64,000 bases of DNA from Macrostomum hystrix. Taxonomy: Eukaryota; Platyhelminthes; Macrostomidae. The stretch covers positions 1,984,001-2,048,000 of the forward strand of contig CATNEN010000039.1 of NCBI GenBank assembly GCA_950097015.1, read 5' to 3'. The notes beneath the pieces are model-generated. The model worked only from the letters and a program-made list of their open reading frames with translations, was not told the origin of the DNA and searched no databases. Positions 47,441 to 59,834 of this stretch are shown here, piece by piece (positions within the stretch are counted from its first letter, which is position 1; each line of letters starts with the position of its first letter). The position numbers and the translations under genes were made by a program.

Positions 47441-47793
47441 ACCTATGACAGGTCCAATGACTAGAAATATCCGAACCTATTTCTAGTCAGATTCGGCAGA
47501 CAATGATGCTTAGTTCTTGGTTAAAACAGTCGCATTTGACAGCCAAGAACCAGGTGTTCGGTGGATAGCAAAGATATTCAGAAATCCAGGTCTCTCTGTT
47601 CTGAATTTCTCCTCCAAGCTGTTGAGAACTCGGGCTGGATAATTATAGGGGAAACAAATCCCATCAATTATTATACCCTCTCCCCAGATCCCATATCCCT
47701 CAGGGAAAGCGCTGGATATCCCACAACACGCAATGAGGAGAAAAACAAGGAGATATTGATGGCCTTCCAGAACTCACTGAGCTGCTCGGCCTC

Positions 47794-47796
<3 letters not shown>

Positions 47797-47847
<51 letters not shown>
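47797..47847. repeat. (GT)n microsatellite
   Basis: About 25 GT dinucleotides. Confidence 0.97.
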
Positions 47848-47848
<1 letters not shown>

Positions 47849-48149
47849 AGTCTGACAAAGAGTGTCTCAGCAATGCCTGCTGCTGTTTCATCTGGTCTTG
47901 GCATAGGGGCTCGAAGGATTGTGAGTGATTGGGTTTCGGACTGAGTGGCCTGCAAAATGGACACCAGTTGGTGGGCGCGTGCCCTACTGGCTTATTCCCT
48001 CGAAGCCTCCAAAGAGCACAAGACCTCCATTCAATTATGCAGCCTTTTTCAATCTGTGTTTTTCTTGTCAAGTCAAAAGACAAAACTGTTTCTTTAGGCC
48101 AATTCATCTGGAATATAATCGGAAACCTGACTGAGCAAGAACCGAGTGA

Positions 48150-48800
48150 TGAGACATTGGAGAGATGAGACACTGGAGAGATGAGACACTGGAGAGATGA
48201 GACACTGGAGAGATGAGACACTGGAGAGATGAGACACTGGAGAGATGAGACACTGGAGAGATGAGACACGGGAGAGATGAGACACTGGAGAGATGAGACA
48301 CGGGAGAGATGAGACACGGGAGAGATGAGACACGGGAGAGATGAGACACGGGAGAGATGAGACACGGGAGAGATGAGACACGGGAGAGATGAGACACGGG
48401 AGAGATGAGACACGGGAGAGATGAGACACGGGAGAGATGAGACACGGGTGAGATGAGACACGGGAGAGATGAGACACGGGAGAGATGAGACACGGGAGAG
48501 ATGAGACACGGGAGAGATGAGACACGGGAGAGATGAGACACGGGAGAGATGAGAAACGGGAGAGATGAGTCACGGGAGAGATGAAGCACGGGTGAGATGA
48601 GACACAGGAGAGATGAGACACGGGAGAGATGAGACACGGGAGAGATGAGACACGGGTAAGATGAGACACGGGAGAGATGAGACACGGGAGAGATGAGACA
48701 CATGAGAGATGAGACAGGGGAGAGATGAGACACGGGAGAGATGAGACACAGGAGAGATGAGACACGGTAGAGATGAGACATGGGAGATATGAGACACGGT
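48150..48800. repeat. 16-bp minisatellite, locus 1 (plus orientation)
   Basis: About 40 copies of GAGATGAGACACGGGA; the first copies have CACTGGA. The same unit occurs at 54605-55480 and, inverted, at 60990-63030. Confidence 0.96.
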
Positions 48801-49320
48801 AGAGTTAAGAAAGCGGCTTGGGGATGGATTTGGGATTTGGAAACTTATCGGTGGCTGTTCCCAGATTCGCACAGTCGCACTGCACTGTGATTTGCATTGA
48901 GTAGGTACTGCACTCCGATTTAAGTGTCATCAGCTCAGCCAGAATCTTAGCCGTTCAGGATTTATGATCGCTCACACTGGCAGCTAATCTTCTTCCAGGA
49001 AGCCAGGGATGGAAAGTCGTTTCTCTTTGGTCGATCGGAAATATCATAAATCAGACGCGCAGCTCCCTCCCCGAAGTAGCGGCAGCTGTTTTTTGATGAT
49101 TCTGGGCCGAAGCTCCTCCTGTTATTCTCCCATTTAGGGATATTCAGCGATAGATTTGCAGGCCTGGCATTGATTTCTAGGATGGCTGTGAGTTTAATAA
49201 AATTTTATTTGACCTCATTTCAGATGCGGAGCAGATGGCGCATCGAATATTAGCGGCAAATCACTGGCACAGTTCCTATTCTATGCTCACCGATTGAGGC
49301 CTGTTTAATCCTCTGCTTCC
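48801..49320. other. Unique sequence
   Basis: No gene or repeat recognised. Confidence 0.4.
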
Positions 49321-49334
49321 TGAGTGATAAAACA

Positions 49335-49620
49335 ATCGCTTCTATGATCTCTTCTATGATCTCATTTATGATCTCATTTATGATCTCATCTATGAACTCA
49401 TCTATGATCTCATCTACGAACTCATCTATGATCTCATCTTTGATCATGGATCCTATGATCTCCTCCATGATCTCCTATGATCTCCTCCATGATCTCCTAT
49501 GATCTCCTCCATGATCTCCTATGATCTCCTCCATGATCTCCTATGATCTCCTCCTTGATCTTCTATGATCTCCTTGATCTCCTATGATCTCCTCCTTGAT
49601 CTCCTCTATATCTTTAATCC
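49335..49620. repeat. Minisatellite, 12-22 bp, TATGATCTC-based
   Basis: First part: 12-bp units ATCTATGATCTC and ATCTATGAACTC. Second part: a longer unit with CTCCATGATCTCCTATGATC. Many GATC sites. Confidence 0.9.
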
Positions 49621-50119
49621 TGGATCCTATAATCTCACGTTAGCTGCTGCTGTGCCACTGGCTGTACATCAAGTTCGATGATCCTCTCTATGATCGTGTT
49701 CATCGTTTTGTTTATGAGCCTCTTTAAGGGCTCATTTTTGTTAGTGGATTATAATTGTAATTTTGATAATTTTCGCCCAAAGAAAGCGAGTGGTGGGTGG
49801 GAAGTGACTCGAGGGAAGGTCGGAAGCAGCAGCCAGAGTGGTCCGGTTGTGCCCCGAAGGGCCCCAGCGGGTCTGCTCACCCAGCAGCAGGAGCTTCGGG
49901 AGGATGTTGTCCAGTGTTCACGCAACACTAGCTGGGCCTCTCTTAGCTGCTATTATCGGATTAGCTGTGTTCAGCCTTCCATGAAGCGGCCCGACTCATC
50001 GCTCCGGTTCATTGACACGTAACAGCACCCTACTCACAGTCCACTGCTGCTCAAGCCCTAGAAAGATAAGCACAACTGACTCACTTGAAAAAACCTCCCA
50101 TCACTAAGTATATAATTTT

Positions 50120-50370
50120 CTGGATCCCAAGATCCCCGGATCCCAAGATCCCCGGATCCAGAGATCCCCGGATCCCAAGATCCCCGGATCCAGAGATCCC
50201 CGGATCCCAAGATCCCCGGATCCCAAGATCCCCGGATCCCAAGATCCCCGGATCCCAAGATCCCGGATCCCAAGATCCCCGGATCCCAAGATCCCCGGAT
50301 CCCAAGATCCCCGGATCCCAAGATCCCCGGATCCCAAGATCCCCGGATCCCAAGATCCCCGGACCCCAAT
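50120..50370. repeat. Minisatellite, 17-bp unit
   Basis: About 15 copies of CGGATCCCAAGATCCCC. It lies about 130 bp upstream of the putative 3-O-sulfotransferase promoter elements. Confidence 0.95.
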
Positions 50371-50481
50371 TTCGTGTTTAAGAAGATTTTTTAAAAGAAA
50401 ATCTTAGCAAACCAAGGACACTCTCATACAGACATTCACATTTAACATGACAAGCCCATCCACTTACGATGCTCGTCCCCT

Positions 50482-50557
50482 ATTGGTTCATAGCTGCGGT
50501 CCAATAGGAATCAGCGGATACGAAGAAGCCTGCGCTGGCTGCTTATTTCATAAAAAG
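50482..50557 (+). promoter_or_regulatory. Putative promoter of the 3-O-sulfotransferase gene
   Basis: An inverted CCAAT (ATTGG, 50482-50486), a direct CCAAT (50501-50505) and a TATA-like CATAAAAAG (50549-50557) lie 125-200 bases upstream of the start codon, in the right order. Confidence 0.45.
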
Positions 50558-50682
50558 CTAAGCAAGCTGACAAATACACTTCGCGCCGTTTTTTTTATTT
50601 TACCAGGAAGGATTCTTGAGCGTTGTAAAATGCCTTGAGCAGTCTGCACAGCTGAGCACAGTCAACAGTGAAAGCCAGGCCA

Positions 50683-50954
50683 ATGCTCTATCTCATTCTC
50701 TTGCTGCTTGTCGCGCTGGCGCAGGCCTCAGCCGCACCGTCGACTGCTCAAACTTCCGAGCAGCGAGTCGACAACTCCACCTTGACCTCGGCCTCATTCG
50801 TCAGGCGCCTCCCACAGGCCCTGATCATCGGGGCCAAGAAGTCCGGGACTCGAGCCCTGCTGGCCTTCATCTGCATGCACCCGGATGTGCAGGCGCCGGG
50901 GCCCGAGGTGCACTTCTTCGACCGGAACTATCACCGGGGACTCGAGTGGTACAG
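50683..50954 (+). CDS. Heparan sulfate 3-O-sulfotransferase, first coding exon only
   Basis: The exon runs from ATG 50683 to a consensus donor (TACAG|gtgagt). It encodes a signal peptide or anchor ([17 protein letters not shown]), a short stem with an N-glycosylation site (NST), then [20 protein letters not shown], the 5'-phosphosulfate-binding loop that holds PAPS, then HPDVQ and [16 protein letters not shown], typical of the HS3ST1/HS3ST5 group. Vertebrate relatives have GVRKGGTRALL at the loop; here it is [11 protein letters not shown]. The enzyme transfers sulfate to the 3-OH of glucosamine in heparan sulfate in the Golgi. The remaining two thirds of the sulfotransferase domain is absent from the following 13 kb, so the gene continues past the window, or is broken. 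Confidence 0.88.
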
Positions 50955-51059
50955 GTGAGTCGCGGGAAGCGGTCCGTAGCGCTGTGTCATCTTAGTTATG
51001 AAGTACGAGTCTTAAAGTCTTGATATTCTGAGATATCCAGATCCCCTTAATTAAAATCT

Positions 51060-51690
51060 CTAAAGTCCCAGATCCCCAAGTCCCAGATCCCCAAGTCCCA
51101 GATCCCCAAGTCCCAGATCCCCAAGTCCCAGATCCCCAAGTCCCAGATCCCCAAGTCCCAGATCCCCAAGTCCCAGATCCCCAAGTCCCAGATCCCCAAG
51201 TCCCAGATCCCCAAGTCCCAGATCCCCAAGTCCCAAATCCCCAAGTCCCAGATCCCCAAGTCCCAGATCCCCAAGTCCCAGATCCCCAAGTCCCAGATCC
51301 CCAAGTCCCAGATCCCCAAGTCCCAGATCCCCAAGTCCCAGATCCCCAAGTCCCAGATCCCCAAGTCCCAAATCCCCAAGTCCCAGATCCCCAAGTCCCA
51401 GATCCCCAAGTCCCAGATCCCCAAGTCCCAGATCCCCAAGTCCCAGATCCCCAAGTCCCAGATCCCCAAGTCCCAGATCCCCAAGTCCCAGATCCCCAAG
51501 TCCCAGATCCCTAAGTCCCAGATCCCCAAGTCCCAGATCCCCAAGTCCCAGATCCCCAAGTCCCAGATCCCCAAGTCCCAGATCCCCAAGTCCCAGATCC
51601 CCAAGTCCCAGATCCCCAAGTCCCAGATCCCCAAGTCCCAGATCCCCAAGTCCCAGATCCCCAAGTCCCAGATCCCCAAGTCCCAGATTG
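51060..51690. repeat. Minisatellite, 15-bp unit, 3-O-sulfotransferase intron
   Basis: About 42 copies of CAGATCCCCAAGTCC, very uniform. On the gene strand each unit contains AGTCCCAG. Confidence 0.97.
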
Positions 51691-52555
51691 GAATCTAAAT
51701 GTTTCATAATCCCAAAACATTTCGGATCCCTTATTATAGATCCAATATTTTAAGTCTCCTTTATGCAATCAACTAAATTATTATTAATAATAAAACGCGC
51801 ACGCCATCTATGGGTGCTGGGTTTTTTCTTTTATATATTTTTGACAACAAATATTTTACTGGAAAACATAAAACATAAAAAGCGAAGTTTTGTAGGATTC
51901 AACTATTGAGCTGGGAAGGGAAAAGCAAAAGCAAAGGTATTAAAAACAAGAGCAGTAAAAAAACAAATATATTGTTAAATGTTAATACGAGATCTTAGCT
52001 TCAGGGCACCTGTTACCTTATTTTAGAGATGTCAATGAAGATCAGTGCTCATTCTGTGAGACGTTAGCATTTGCGAGTTTGCATTACAGACTCAATTAAA
52101 TTGCTCGTGTTGCAAGGGAGCAGTAATTTAGCCCCGGCCCAATCATCGAGGACTGCAATCAGTTCGGAAAAAAATGCTAATTGAATGAGATCTGCATAAT
52201 GGATCTGCATAATGAAACAAAAGTCCCATATTTCAGACATCAATAAATCGATGTCATTAGAAGTCTGTTGAAAGAACGGCTTGTCCTCATAATGGCTGAA
52301 TCTGAGAAAGGGTCCTACTCGGATTAACCAACGATTTTGTGTGGAAATCTTAGGATTATTGGGTCTGGAAATTTCAGGAACAAGTTCTGTGCGTCTGGGA
52401 AGGAAATTAAAGGATTATTAAAGGACTGCATGGGCTATTTAAGAATAATATGGACAAGGTCATGGGTTCGAGTTTTCAAAGGAAAAAATCGTTTGATGAG
52501 GTAGGAGAGATAGATAGGAGAGATAAAAGATATAAGTAGATTGGATGAAAAAATG
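51691..52555. other. AT-rich intronic or intergenic sequence
   Basis: No exon or repeat recognised. Confidence 0.45.
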
Positions 52556-52581
52556 AAAGGAGAAGAGATGGGAGGAGGGGT

Positions 52582-54030
52582 ATGACAGGAGAGGAGAGGA
52601 GAGGAGAGGCGAGGAGAGGAGAGGAGAGGAGAGGAGAGGATAGGATAGGAGAGGAGAGGAGAGGAGAGGAGAGGAGAGGAGAGGAGTGGAGAGGAGAGGA
52701 TAGGAGAGGACAGGAGAGGAGAGGAGAGGAGAGGAGAGGAGAGGAGAGGATAGGAGAGGACAGGAGAGGAGAGGAGAGGATAGGAGAGGAGAGGAGAGGA
52801 TAGGAGAGGATAGGAGAGGAGAGGAGAGGAGAGGATAGGAGAGGATAGGATAGGAGTGGAGAGGCGAGGAGAGGAGAGGAGAGGACAGGAGAGGAGAGGA
52901 GAGGAGTGGAGAGGAGAGGAGTGGAGAGGAGAGGAGAGGAGAGGAGAGGAGAGGAGAGGAGAGGAGAGGAGAGGAGAGGAGAGGAGTGGAGAGGAGAGGA
53001 GAGGAGAGGAGAGGAGAGGAGAGGAGAGGAGAGGAGAGGATAGGAGAGGAGAGGAGAGGATAGGAGAGGAGAGGAGAGGATAGGATAGGAGAGGAGAGGA
53101 GAGGAGAGGATAGGATAGGAGAGGAGAGGAGAGGAGAGGAGAGGAGAGGAGAGGAGTGGAGAGGAGAGGATAGGAGAGGACAGGAGAGGAGAGGAGAGGA
53201 GAGGAGAGGAGAGGATAGGAGAGGACAGGAGAGGAGAGGAGAGGATAGGAGAGGAGAGGAGAGGATAGGAGAGGATAGGAGAGGAGAGGAGAGGAGAGGA
53301 TAGGAGAGGATAGGATAGGAGTGGAGAGGCGAGGAGAGGAGAGGAGAGGACAGGAGAGGAGAGGAGAGGAGTGGAGAGGAGAGGAGTGGAGAGGAGAGGA
53401 GAGGAGAGGAGAGGAGAGGAGAGGAGAGGAGAGGAGAGGAGTGGAGAGGAGAGGAGAGGAGAGGACAGGAGAGGAGAGGAGAGGAGAGGAGAGGAGAGGA
53501 GAGGATAGGAGAGGAGAGGAGAGGAGAGGAGAGGAGAGGAGAGGATAGGATAGGAGAGGAGAGGAGAGGAGAGGAGAGGATAGGATAGGAGAGGAGAGGA
53601 GAGGAGAGGAGAGGAGAGGAGAGGAGAGGAGTGGAGAGGAGAGGATAGGAGAGGACAGGAGAGGAGAGGAGAGGAGAGGAGAGGAGAGGATAGGAGAGGA
53701 CAGGAGAGGAGAGGAGAGGATAGGAGAGGAGAGGAGAGGATAGGAGAGGATAGGAGAGGAGAGGAGAGGAGAGGATAGGAGAGGATAGGATAGGAGTGGA
53801 GAGGCGAGGAGAGGAGAGAAGAGGACAGGAGAGGAGAGGAGAGGAGTGGAGAGGAGAGGAGTGGAGTGGAGAGGAGAGGAGAGGAGAGGAGAGGAGAGGA
53901 GAGGAGTGGAGAGGAGAGGAGAGGAGAGGAGAGGAGAGGAGAGGAGAGGAGAGGAGAGGAGAGGAGAGGAGAGGAGTGGAGAGGAGAGGAGAGGAGAGGA
54001 CAGGAGAGGATAGAGGAGAGGACGGAGATA
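52582..54030. repeat. Pure-purine GAGGA satellite with higher-order structure
   Basis: About 1.45 kb of 5-bp units GAGGA with GATAGGA, GACAGGA and GAGTGGA variants, almost free of pyrimidines on the plus strand. A marker segment (GGAGTGGAGAGGCGAGGAG) recurs near 52853, 53318 and 53793, a higher-order period of about 465-475 bp. Confidence 0.96.
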
Positions 54031-54600
54031 AACTGTTTACTGGCAAGAGAAGCAGGGCGTATTGGTATGTGAAAAACACAAATTAAAAAAAGGCAGGCAA
54101 AAGAATTTGAAAGCCAAAATGATGGCAGTTGGGTAAGATGACACAGATTCAAGCCATCAGAGTGCCGGCGCTTTGACAAGAAGCGCGCGAGTCTAGGACT
54201 GAGATGGGAAATGTGCTCACAGACTCAAAATTAGTCTCAAAAATCTAGTGGGACTGCGGAAGCCGCCCATCTGTCGGTTTTCGCCTCCCGGTTGAGTAGG
54301 CCTGGCCGCGAAGATGAGGAGGCTGCAATGCCTTAGGGGCAGTGAGCTCAAGGCTCGACTGTGTTTTCGAATTAGCGAAATGAGTCTACTAACAAATAGC
54401 AGAGATTCAAAAATTGTTATTTTGAGCCGTGAGAATGTTAGATACAAATTAGTGGTGACAAGGGCGTTTTCATCTGCGTGTTGTGTGTGTGTGTGTGTGT
54501 GTGTGTTTGCTAGAATACTTCGAACTAGAAAAATAGACCTAGAAAAATTACACAAGGAATTCACATTTCATTGCTCATAGTAATGATCCGAGCTAAATTA
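54031..54600. other. Unique sequence with (GT)n
   Basis: Contains a (GT)n run at 54484-54506. No gene recognised. Confidence 0.5.
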
Positions 54601-54604
54601 CTTC

Positions 54605-55480
54605 TCACGAGAGAGATGAGACACGGGAAAGATGAGACACGGGAGAGATGAGACACAGGAGAGATGAGACACAGGAGAGATGAGACACAGGAGAGATGAG
54701 ACACGGGAGAGATGAGACACGGGAGAGATGAGACACAGGAGAGATGAGACACGGGAGAGATGAGACACGGGAGAGATGAGACACAGGAGAGATGAGACAC
54801 GGGAGAGATGAGACACGGGAAAGATGAGACACGGGAGAGATGAGACACAGGAGAGATGAGACACGGGAGAGATGAGACATGGGAGAGATGAGACACGGGA
54901 GAAATGAGACACGGGAGGGATGAGACATGGGAGAGATGAGACACAGGAGAGATGAGACACGGGAGAAATGAGACACGGGAGGGATGAGACATGGGAGAGA
55001 TGTGACACGGGAGAGATGAGACACGGGAGAGATGAGACATGGGAGAGATGTGACACGGGAGAGATGAGACACGGGAGAGATGGGACACGAGAGAGATAAG
55101 ACACGAGAGAGATGAGACGCGGGAGAGATGAGACACGGGAGAGATGAGACACGGGAAAGATAAGACACGGGTAGATGGGACACGGGAGAGATGAGACACG
55201 GGAGAAATGAGACACTGGAGAAATGAGACACGGGAGAAATGAGACACGGGAGGGATGAGACATGGGAGAGATGTGACACGGGAGAGATGAGACACGGGAG
55301 AGATGGGACACGAGAGAGATAAGACACGAGAGAGATGAGACGCGGGAGAGATGAGACACGGGAGAGATGAGACACGGGAAAGATAAGACACGGGTAGATG
55401 GGACACGGGAGAGATGAGACACGGGAGAAATGAGACACGGGAGAAATGAGACACGGGTAGATGGGACACGGGAGAGATTA
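54605..55480. repeat. 16-bp minisatellite, locus 2 (plus orientation)
   Basis: About 54 copies of GAGATGAGACACGGGA with A/G and T variants. A segment of about 200 bp is duplicated inside it (compare 55010-55170 with 55265-55410). Confidence 0.95.
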
Positions 55481-56040
55481 TTAGAGAGAGATTTGTTCCA
55501 AAAGCTGCCGTGGGGCCTGTTTTGGCAGGTCAGTGGATCGTATCCACTAAGACTAAATATAGAAGTTCAGTCTTAGAATTCTTGCTGTCGCATTGAGCTG
55601 GACGCCGGCTGCTGGGACCTGGCAGAGAACAATTTTACGAACCCGGCCGGCCTGAAATTATGAGGCGACTGCGGCGAGAGCGCAGGAATTCCCGCAGATA
55701 GATGACGACAGGCCGTGTTGTCAGCCGACATGGCAAAGTTAGAAAATGCTGCTGCTGTTGCTGCTTGAAATTCAAAGCATCGGCAGCCGCTAAACTGCGG
55801 CAGGGGAGCGCGGAAGAATGAAGTGTTTGCCGCGTGACACGCAGTTGCCCCAGTCAGTCTCCGCTGCTGAAGCTCGGTCAAAACGTAAACATTGATTAAT
55901 CACCTGAGTTGGTGCTGCCTGACTGCGCTTTGGAAAAATTGGGATTTCAAGTTATTTTTAATTACAGTCTGCTTCAAATATGCGCCCTGGTGTGTTGCCT
56001 GCGATCCTATTATTCAAACACAATCCACAGGATATTATTA
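55481..56040. other. Unique sequence, no supported gene
   Basis: The minus-strand frame 55573-55881 has no family match. Confidence 0.4.
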
Positions 56041-56044
56041 GATT

Positions 56045-57465
56045 ATAAAAATTGTGAGCGAGAGAGGTAGATTGTGACTGAGAGAGGAGTAGATTATGAG
56101 GGAGTGAAGTAGATTGTGAGGGAGAGAAGCAGGTTGTGAGGGAGAGAAGTAGGTTGTGAGGGAGAGAAGTAGGTTGTGAGGGAGAGAAGTTGGTTGTGTG
56201 GGAGAGAGATGTAGATTGTGAGGGTGAGAAGTTGGTTGTAAGGGAGAGAGGTAGATTGTGAGGGAGAGAGGTAGATTGTGAGGGAGAGAGGTAGATTGTG
56301 AGGGAGAGAAGTAGGTTGTGAGGGAGAGAGGTAGATTGTGAGGGAGAGAAGTAGGTTGTGAGGGAGAGAGGTAGATTGTGAGGGAGAGAAGTAGGTTGTG
56401 AGGGAGAGAGGTAGATTGTGAGGGAGAGAAGTAGATTGTGAGGGAGAGAAGTAGATTGTGAGGGAGAGAGGTAGATTGTGAGGGAGAGAAGTAGATTGTG
56501 AGGGAGAGAGGTCGATTGTGAGGGAGAGAGGTAGATAGTGAGGGAGAGAGGGAGATTGTGAGGGAGAGAAGTAGGTTGTGAGGGAGAGAGGTAGGTTGTG
56601 AGGGAGAGAGGTAGATTGTGAGGGAGAGAAATAGATTGTGAGGGAGAGAAGTAGATTGTGAGGGAGAGAGGTAGATAGTGAGGGAGAGAGGTAGATAGTG
56701 AGGGAGAGAGGTAGATTGTGAGGGAGAGAGGTAGATTGTGAGGGAGAGAGGTAGATTGTGAGGGAGAGAAGTAGGTTGTGAGGGAGAGAGGTAGATTGTG
56801 AGGGAGAGAAGTTGGTTGTGTGGGAGAGAGATGTAGATTGTGAGGGTGAGAAGTTGGTTGTAAGGGAGAGAGGTAGATTGTGAGGGAGAGAAGTAGGTTG
56901 TGAGGGAGAGAGGTAGATTGTGAGGGAGAGAGGTAGATTGTGAGGGAGAGAAGTAGATTGTGAGGGAGAGAAGTAGATTGTGAGGGAGAGAGGTAGATTG
57001 TGAGGGAGAGAAGTAGATTGTGAGGGAGAGAGGTAGATTGTGAGGGAGAGAAGTAGGTTGTGAGGGAGAGAGGTAGATTGTGAGGGAGAGAAGTAGGTTT
57101 TGAGGGAGAGAGGTAGATTGTGAGGAAGAGAGGTAGATTGTGAGGGAGAGAAGTAGATTGTGAGGGAGAGAAATAGATTGTGAGGGAGAGAAGTAGATTG
57201 TGAGGGAGAGAGGTAGATAGTGAGGGAGAGAGGTAGATAGTGAGGGAGAGAGGTAGATTGTGAGGGAGAGAGGTAGATTGTGAGGGAGAGAAGTAGGTTG
57301 TGAGGGAGAGAGGTAGATTGTGAGGGAGAGAAGTAGATTTTGAGGGAGAGAGGTAGATTGTGAGGGAGAGAAGTAGGTTGTGAGGGAGAGAGGTAGATTG
57401 TGAGGGAGAGAAGTAGATTGTGAGGGAGAGAAGTAAATTGTGAGTGACAGAAGTAGGTTGTTTGA
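56045..57465. repeat. Minisatellite, 20-bp unit
   Basis: About 70 copies of ATTGTGAGGGAGAGAAGTAG with G/A variants. A distinctive variant run (TGGTTGTGTGGGAGAGAG) occurs at 56191 and again at 56813, giving a higher-order period of about 622 bp. Confidence 0.96.
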
Positions 57466-57479
57466 AGATAGAGGCAAAT

Positions 57480-58335
57480 TAACAGGGGGAAGTAGAATGA
57501 AAGGAAGACGGGTGGAGTAGAGTTTCTAGGTACTTTCACTTACATCCGGCTCTTTAACTTACTCTCCGGCGCCGAGCAAGCAAAGAAATGAGAAGAGATT
57601 CTAAGCCGCCGGATAAGTGACTCAATTCCCAAATGGTCCGCTCCATCTTCTCAAGGACTCAACTCAAGCGAAGCTGCCTATCGAGGCGAAGTCAATCGGT
57701 TTAAATTAATGGGCCGCTGTCGAGTTTTCGGTTGAAAAATTCGTCGACTCTTTGGCGCATTGCTACTCAGGACCTGCCGGGGCAATTTAGCAATTTCCCG
57801 TTTCGAACTGGAATCGAAGGGTCAGGGGTGGGTGTGCCACACCGCCAAACCTGTGCATAATCATGCATTATGCATGCTAGTTCACACATACAATTATTGA
57901 GCCTGACTGCACCCGGCACAGGGGGCGTGTGTTATAGGCGAGTTTTATTTTCTATTTCAAAGCCGCAGTGCAGGGTGAGCTGTGAGCCTGGCCACACAGG
58001 TGCAACCGGTCCCGTGTAGCATTTGGCGCACCGGTTTTGCTTGCACATTTTAGCCAGCTCAGGCCGATGACACTAATTACAGTGAGGCGCAATCATAATT
58101 ACCGTCCCCACCTGAGTAGGCCGAGTTGCTCAGATAATAGAGGCGACAGGCGAGGCTGCAGATGGCACTGATATTCCAGGGAGAGATATTGGCATTGATG
58201 AGAAAATGTTACAGTGGACAGGTGAGAGTGAACGGGTGAGAAGGAGAAAGAACAGGATTGTTGGTGAAATAGTGAGCTGGGAGAGAAAAATAAAGGTGAC
58301 TTGGAGCGAGAAAGGTGAAGGGGGGAAAGGGGAAA
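57480..58335. other. Unique sequence, no supported gene
   Basis: No exon, SINE or tandem repeat recognised. Confidence 0.4.
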
Positions 58336-58339
58336 AATG

Positions 58340-58980
58340 TGTAATAGATAGGGAGAAAGGTGAGATAGATGCAGAGTAAGGTGAGATAGATGCGGAAAAA
58401 GGTGAAATAGATGCGGAGAAAGGTGAGATAGATGCGGATAAAGGTGAGATAGATGAGGAGAAAGGTGAGATAGATGCGGATAAAGGTGACATAGATGCGG
58501 AGAAAGGTGAGATAGATGCGGATAAAGGTGAGATAGATGCGGATAAAGGTGAGATAGATGCGGATAAAGGTGTGATAGATGCGGATAAAGGTGAGACAGA
58601 TGCAGAGAAAGGTGAGATAGATGCGGATAAAGGTGAGATAGATGCGGATAAAGGTGAGATAGATGCGGATAAAGGTGAGATAGATGCGGATAAAGGTGAA
58701 ATAGATGAGGAGAAAGGTGAGATAGATGCGGATAAAGGTGAGATAGATGCGGATAAGGTGAGATAGATGCGGATAAAGGTGAAATAGATGAGGAGAAAGG
58801 TGTGATAGATGCGGATAAATGTGAGCTAGATGAGGAGAACGGTGAGATAGATGCGGATAAAGGTGAGATAGATGCGGAGAAAGGTGAGAGAGATGCGGAT
58901 AAAGGTGAGATAGATGAGGAGAAAGGTGAGATAGATGAGGAGAAAGGTGAGATAGATGCGGAGAAATGTGGAATCGATTC
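58340..58980. repeat. Minisatellite, 21-bp unit
   Basis: About 30 copies of GTGAGATAGATGCGGATAAA plus one G, with GAGGAGAAAG variants. Confidence 0.95.
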
Positions 58981-59830
58981 GACGTAGACACACTAGGCGG
59001 AAAGATAGAATCTAGATAAGGAGGCTTAGAAAATCTACTGATAGACCAGTTTGTTAGCCGTCTCGCCAGCTCTTTTATCGATCAATGGAAATAGGAAAAA
59101 AAAAATTGCTACTCAATGTGGCTACTCAAATCTGAACCCTACAATGCGGGTTCCTCATTAAGCTCACTTCCTCAACTACCGTAAGAATGTGCTCTCCGGT
59201 CTCGGAATCGATTTTCCAGCCGAGCTCGGGCCTAAAAAACATGCCGACATGCCGCATTTCCCTGCTCAACCTCGAGTCAAGGCAAACCTCGTTAGCCCCC
59301 CCCCCCAGAGTCTGAGTCACAGCAGATGGAGCAGATGGAGCAGCGGCTAAAACTGAAGGGATTCGGCTCCCAAAAGCGCCATATAAAACTCCCCTTCAGT
59401 TTCATGCGTTCTCACTTTCCCCAAGGCCTTCAAGCTCTGCTCCCTCATCCGAGGATAATACCTGCGGGATTTCGTCTTCAAATTAAATATCCGGGCATCT
59501 TTCTCCTCCCCGACTTTCTCCGCTTACCCCTAGAAGAAATAAAAGGCGCCCCTCTGGCCGGGCTGGGGCGGGTGATATGGAAACACGAGAGAGCGGGCGG
59601 GCGGACGTGACGCGGCAGCCTAATTAACTGGACAGGCTGAAAGCCAGGGTCTAGTCAGCCGCGGCTTCTCTGATCTGAGACTCCGCGAGAGATCTGCAGC
59701 TCTGCGAAATCGATTCTGGCAGGCCGACAGTTCGGCATCATTGCAGAGCCGCCATCGAATACCGAATAGATGAACCTGCAGTGAGATGAGCATGCGCGAA
59801 TGCTTTCTGCGTAGCGGGAGAACCCAAATT
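58981..59830. other. Unique sequence, no supported gene
   Basis: Contains a C9 run near 59298. Open frames on both strands are short and match nothing. Confidence 0.4.
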
Positions 59831-59834
59831 CCCT

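Noticed and set aside
49870-49930. Minus-strand exon reading LDNILPKLL with a GTGAGC donor
   Set aside because: A stop codon lies just upstream in frame with no AG acceptor between them.
52460-57539. Very long Ser/Leu/Pro frames (480-570 codons) in the GAGGA and 20-bp arrays
   Set aside because: They follow from stop-free repeat units in several frames at once; no domain, no splice context.
58572-58987. GEIDADK heptad peptide as a coiled-coil protein
   Set aside because: The unit is 21 bp, so the heptad is forced by the repeat; stops appear wherever a base is lost.
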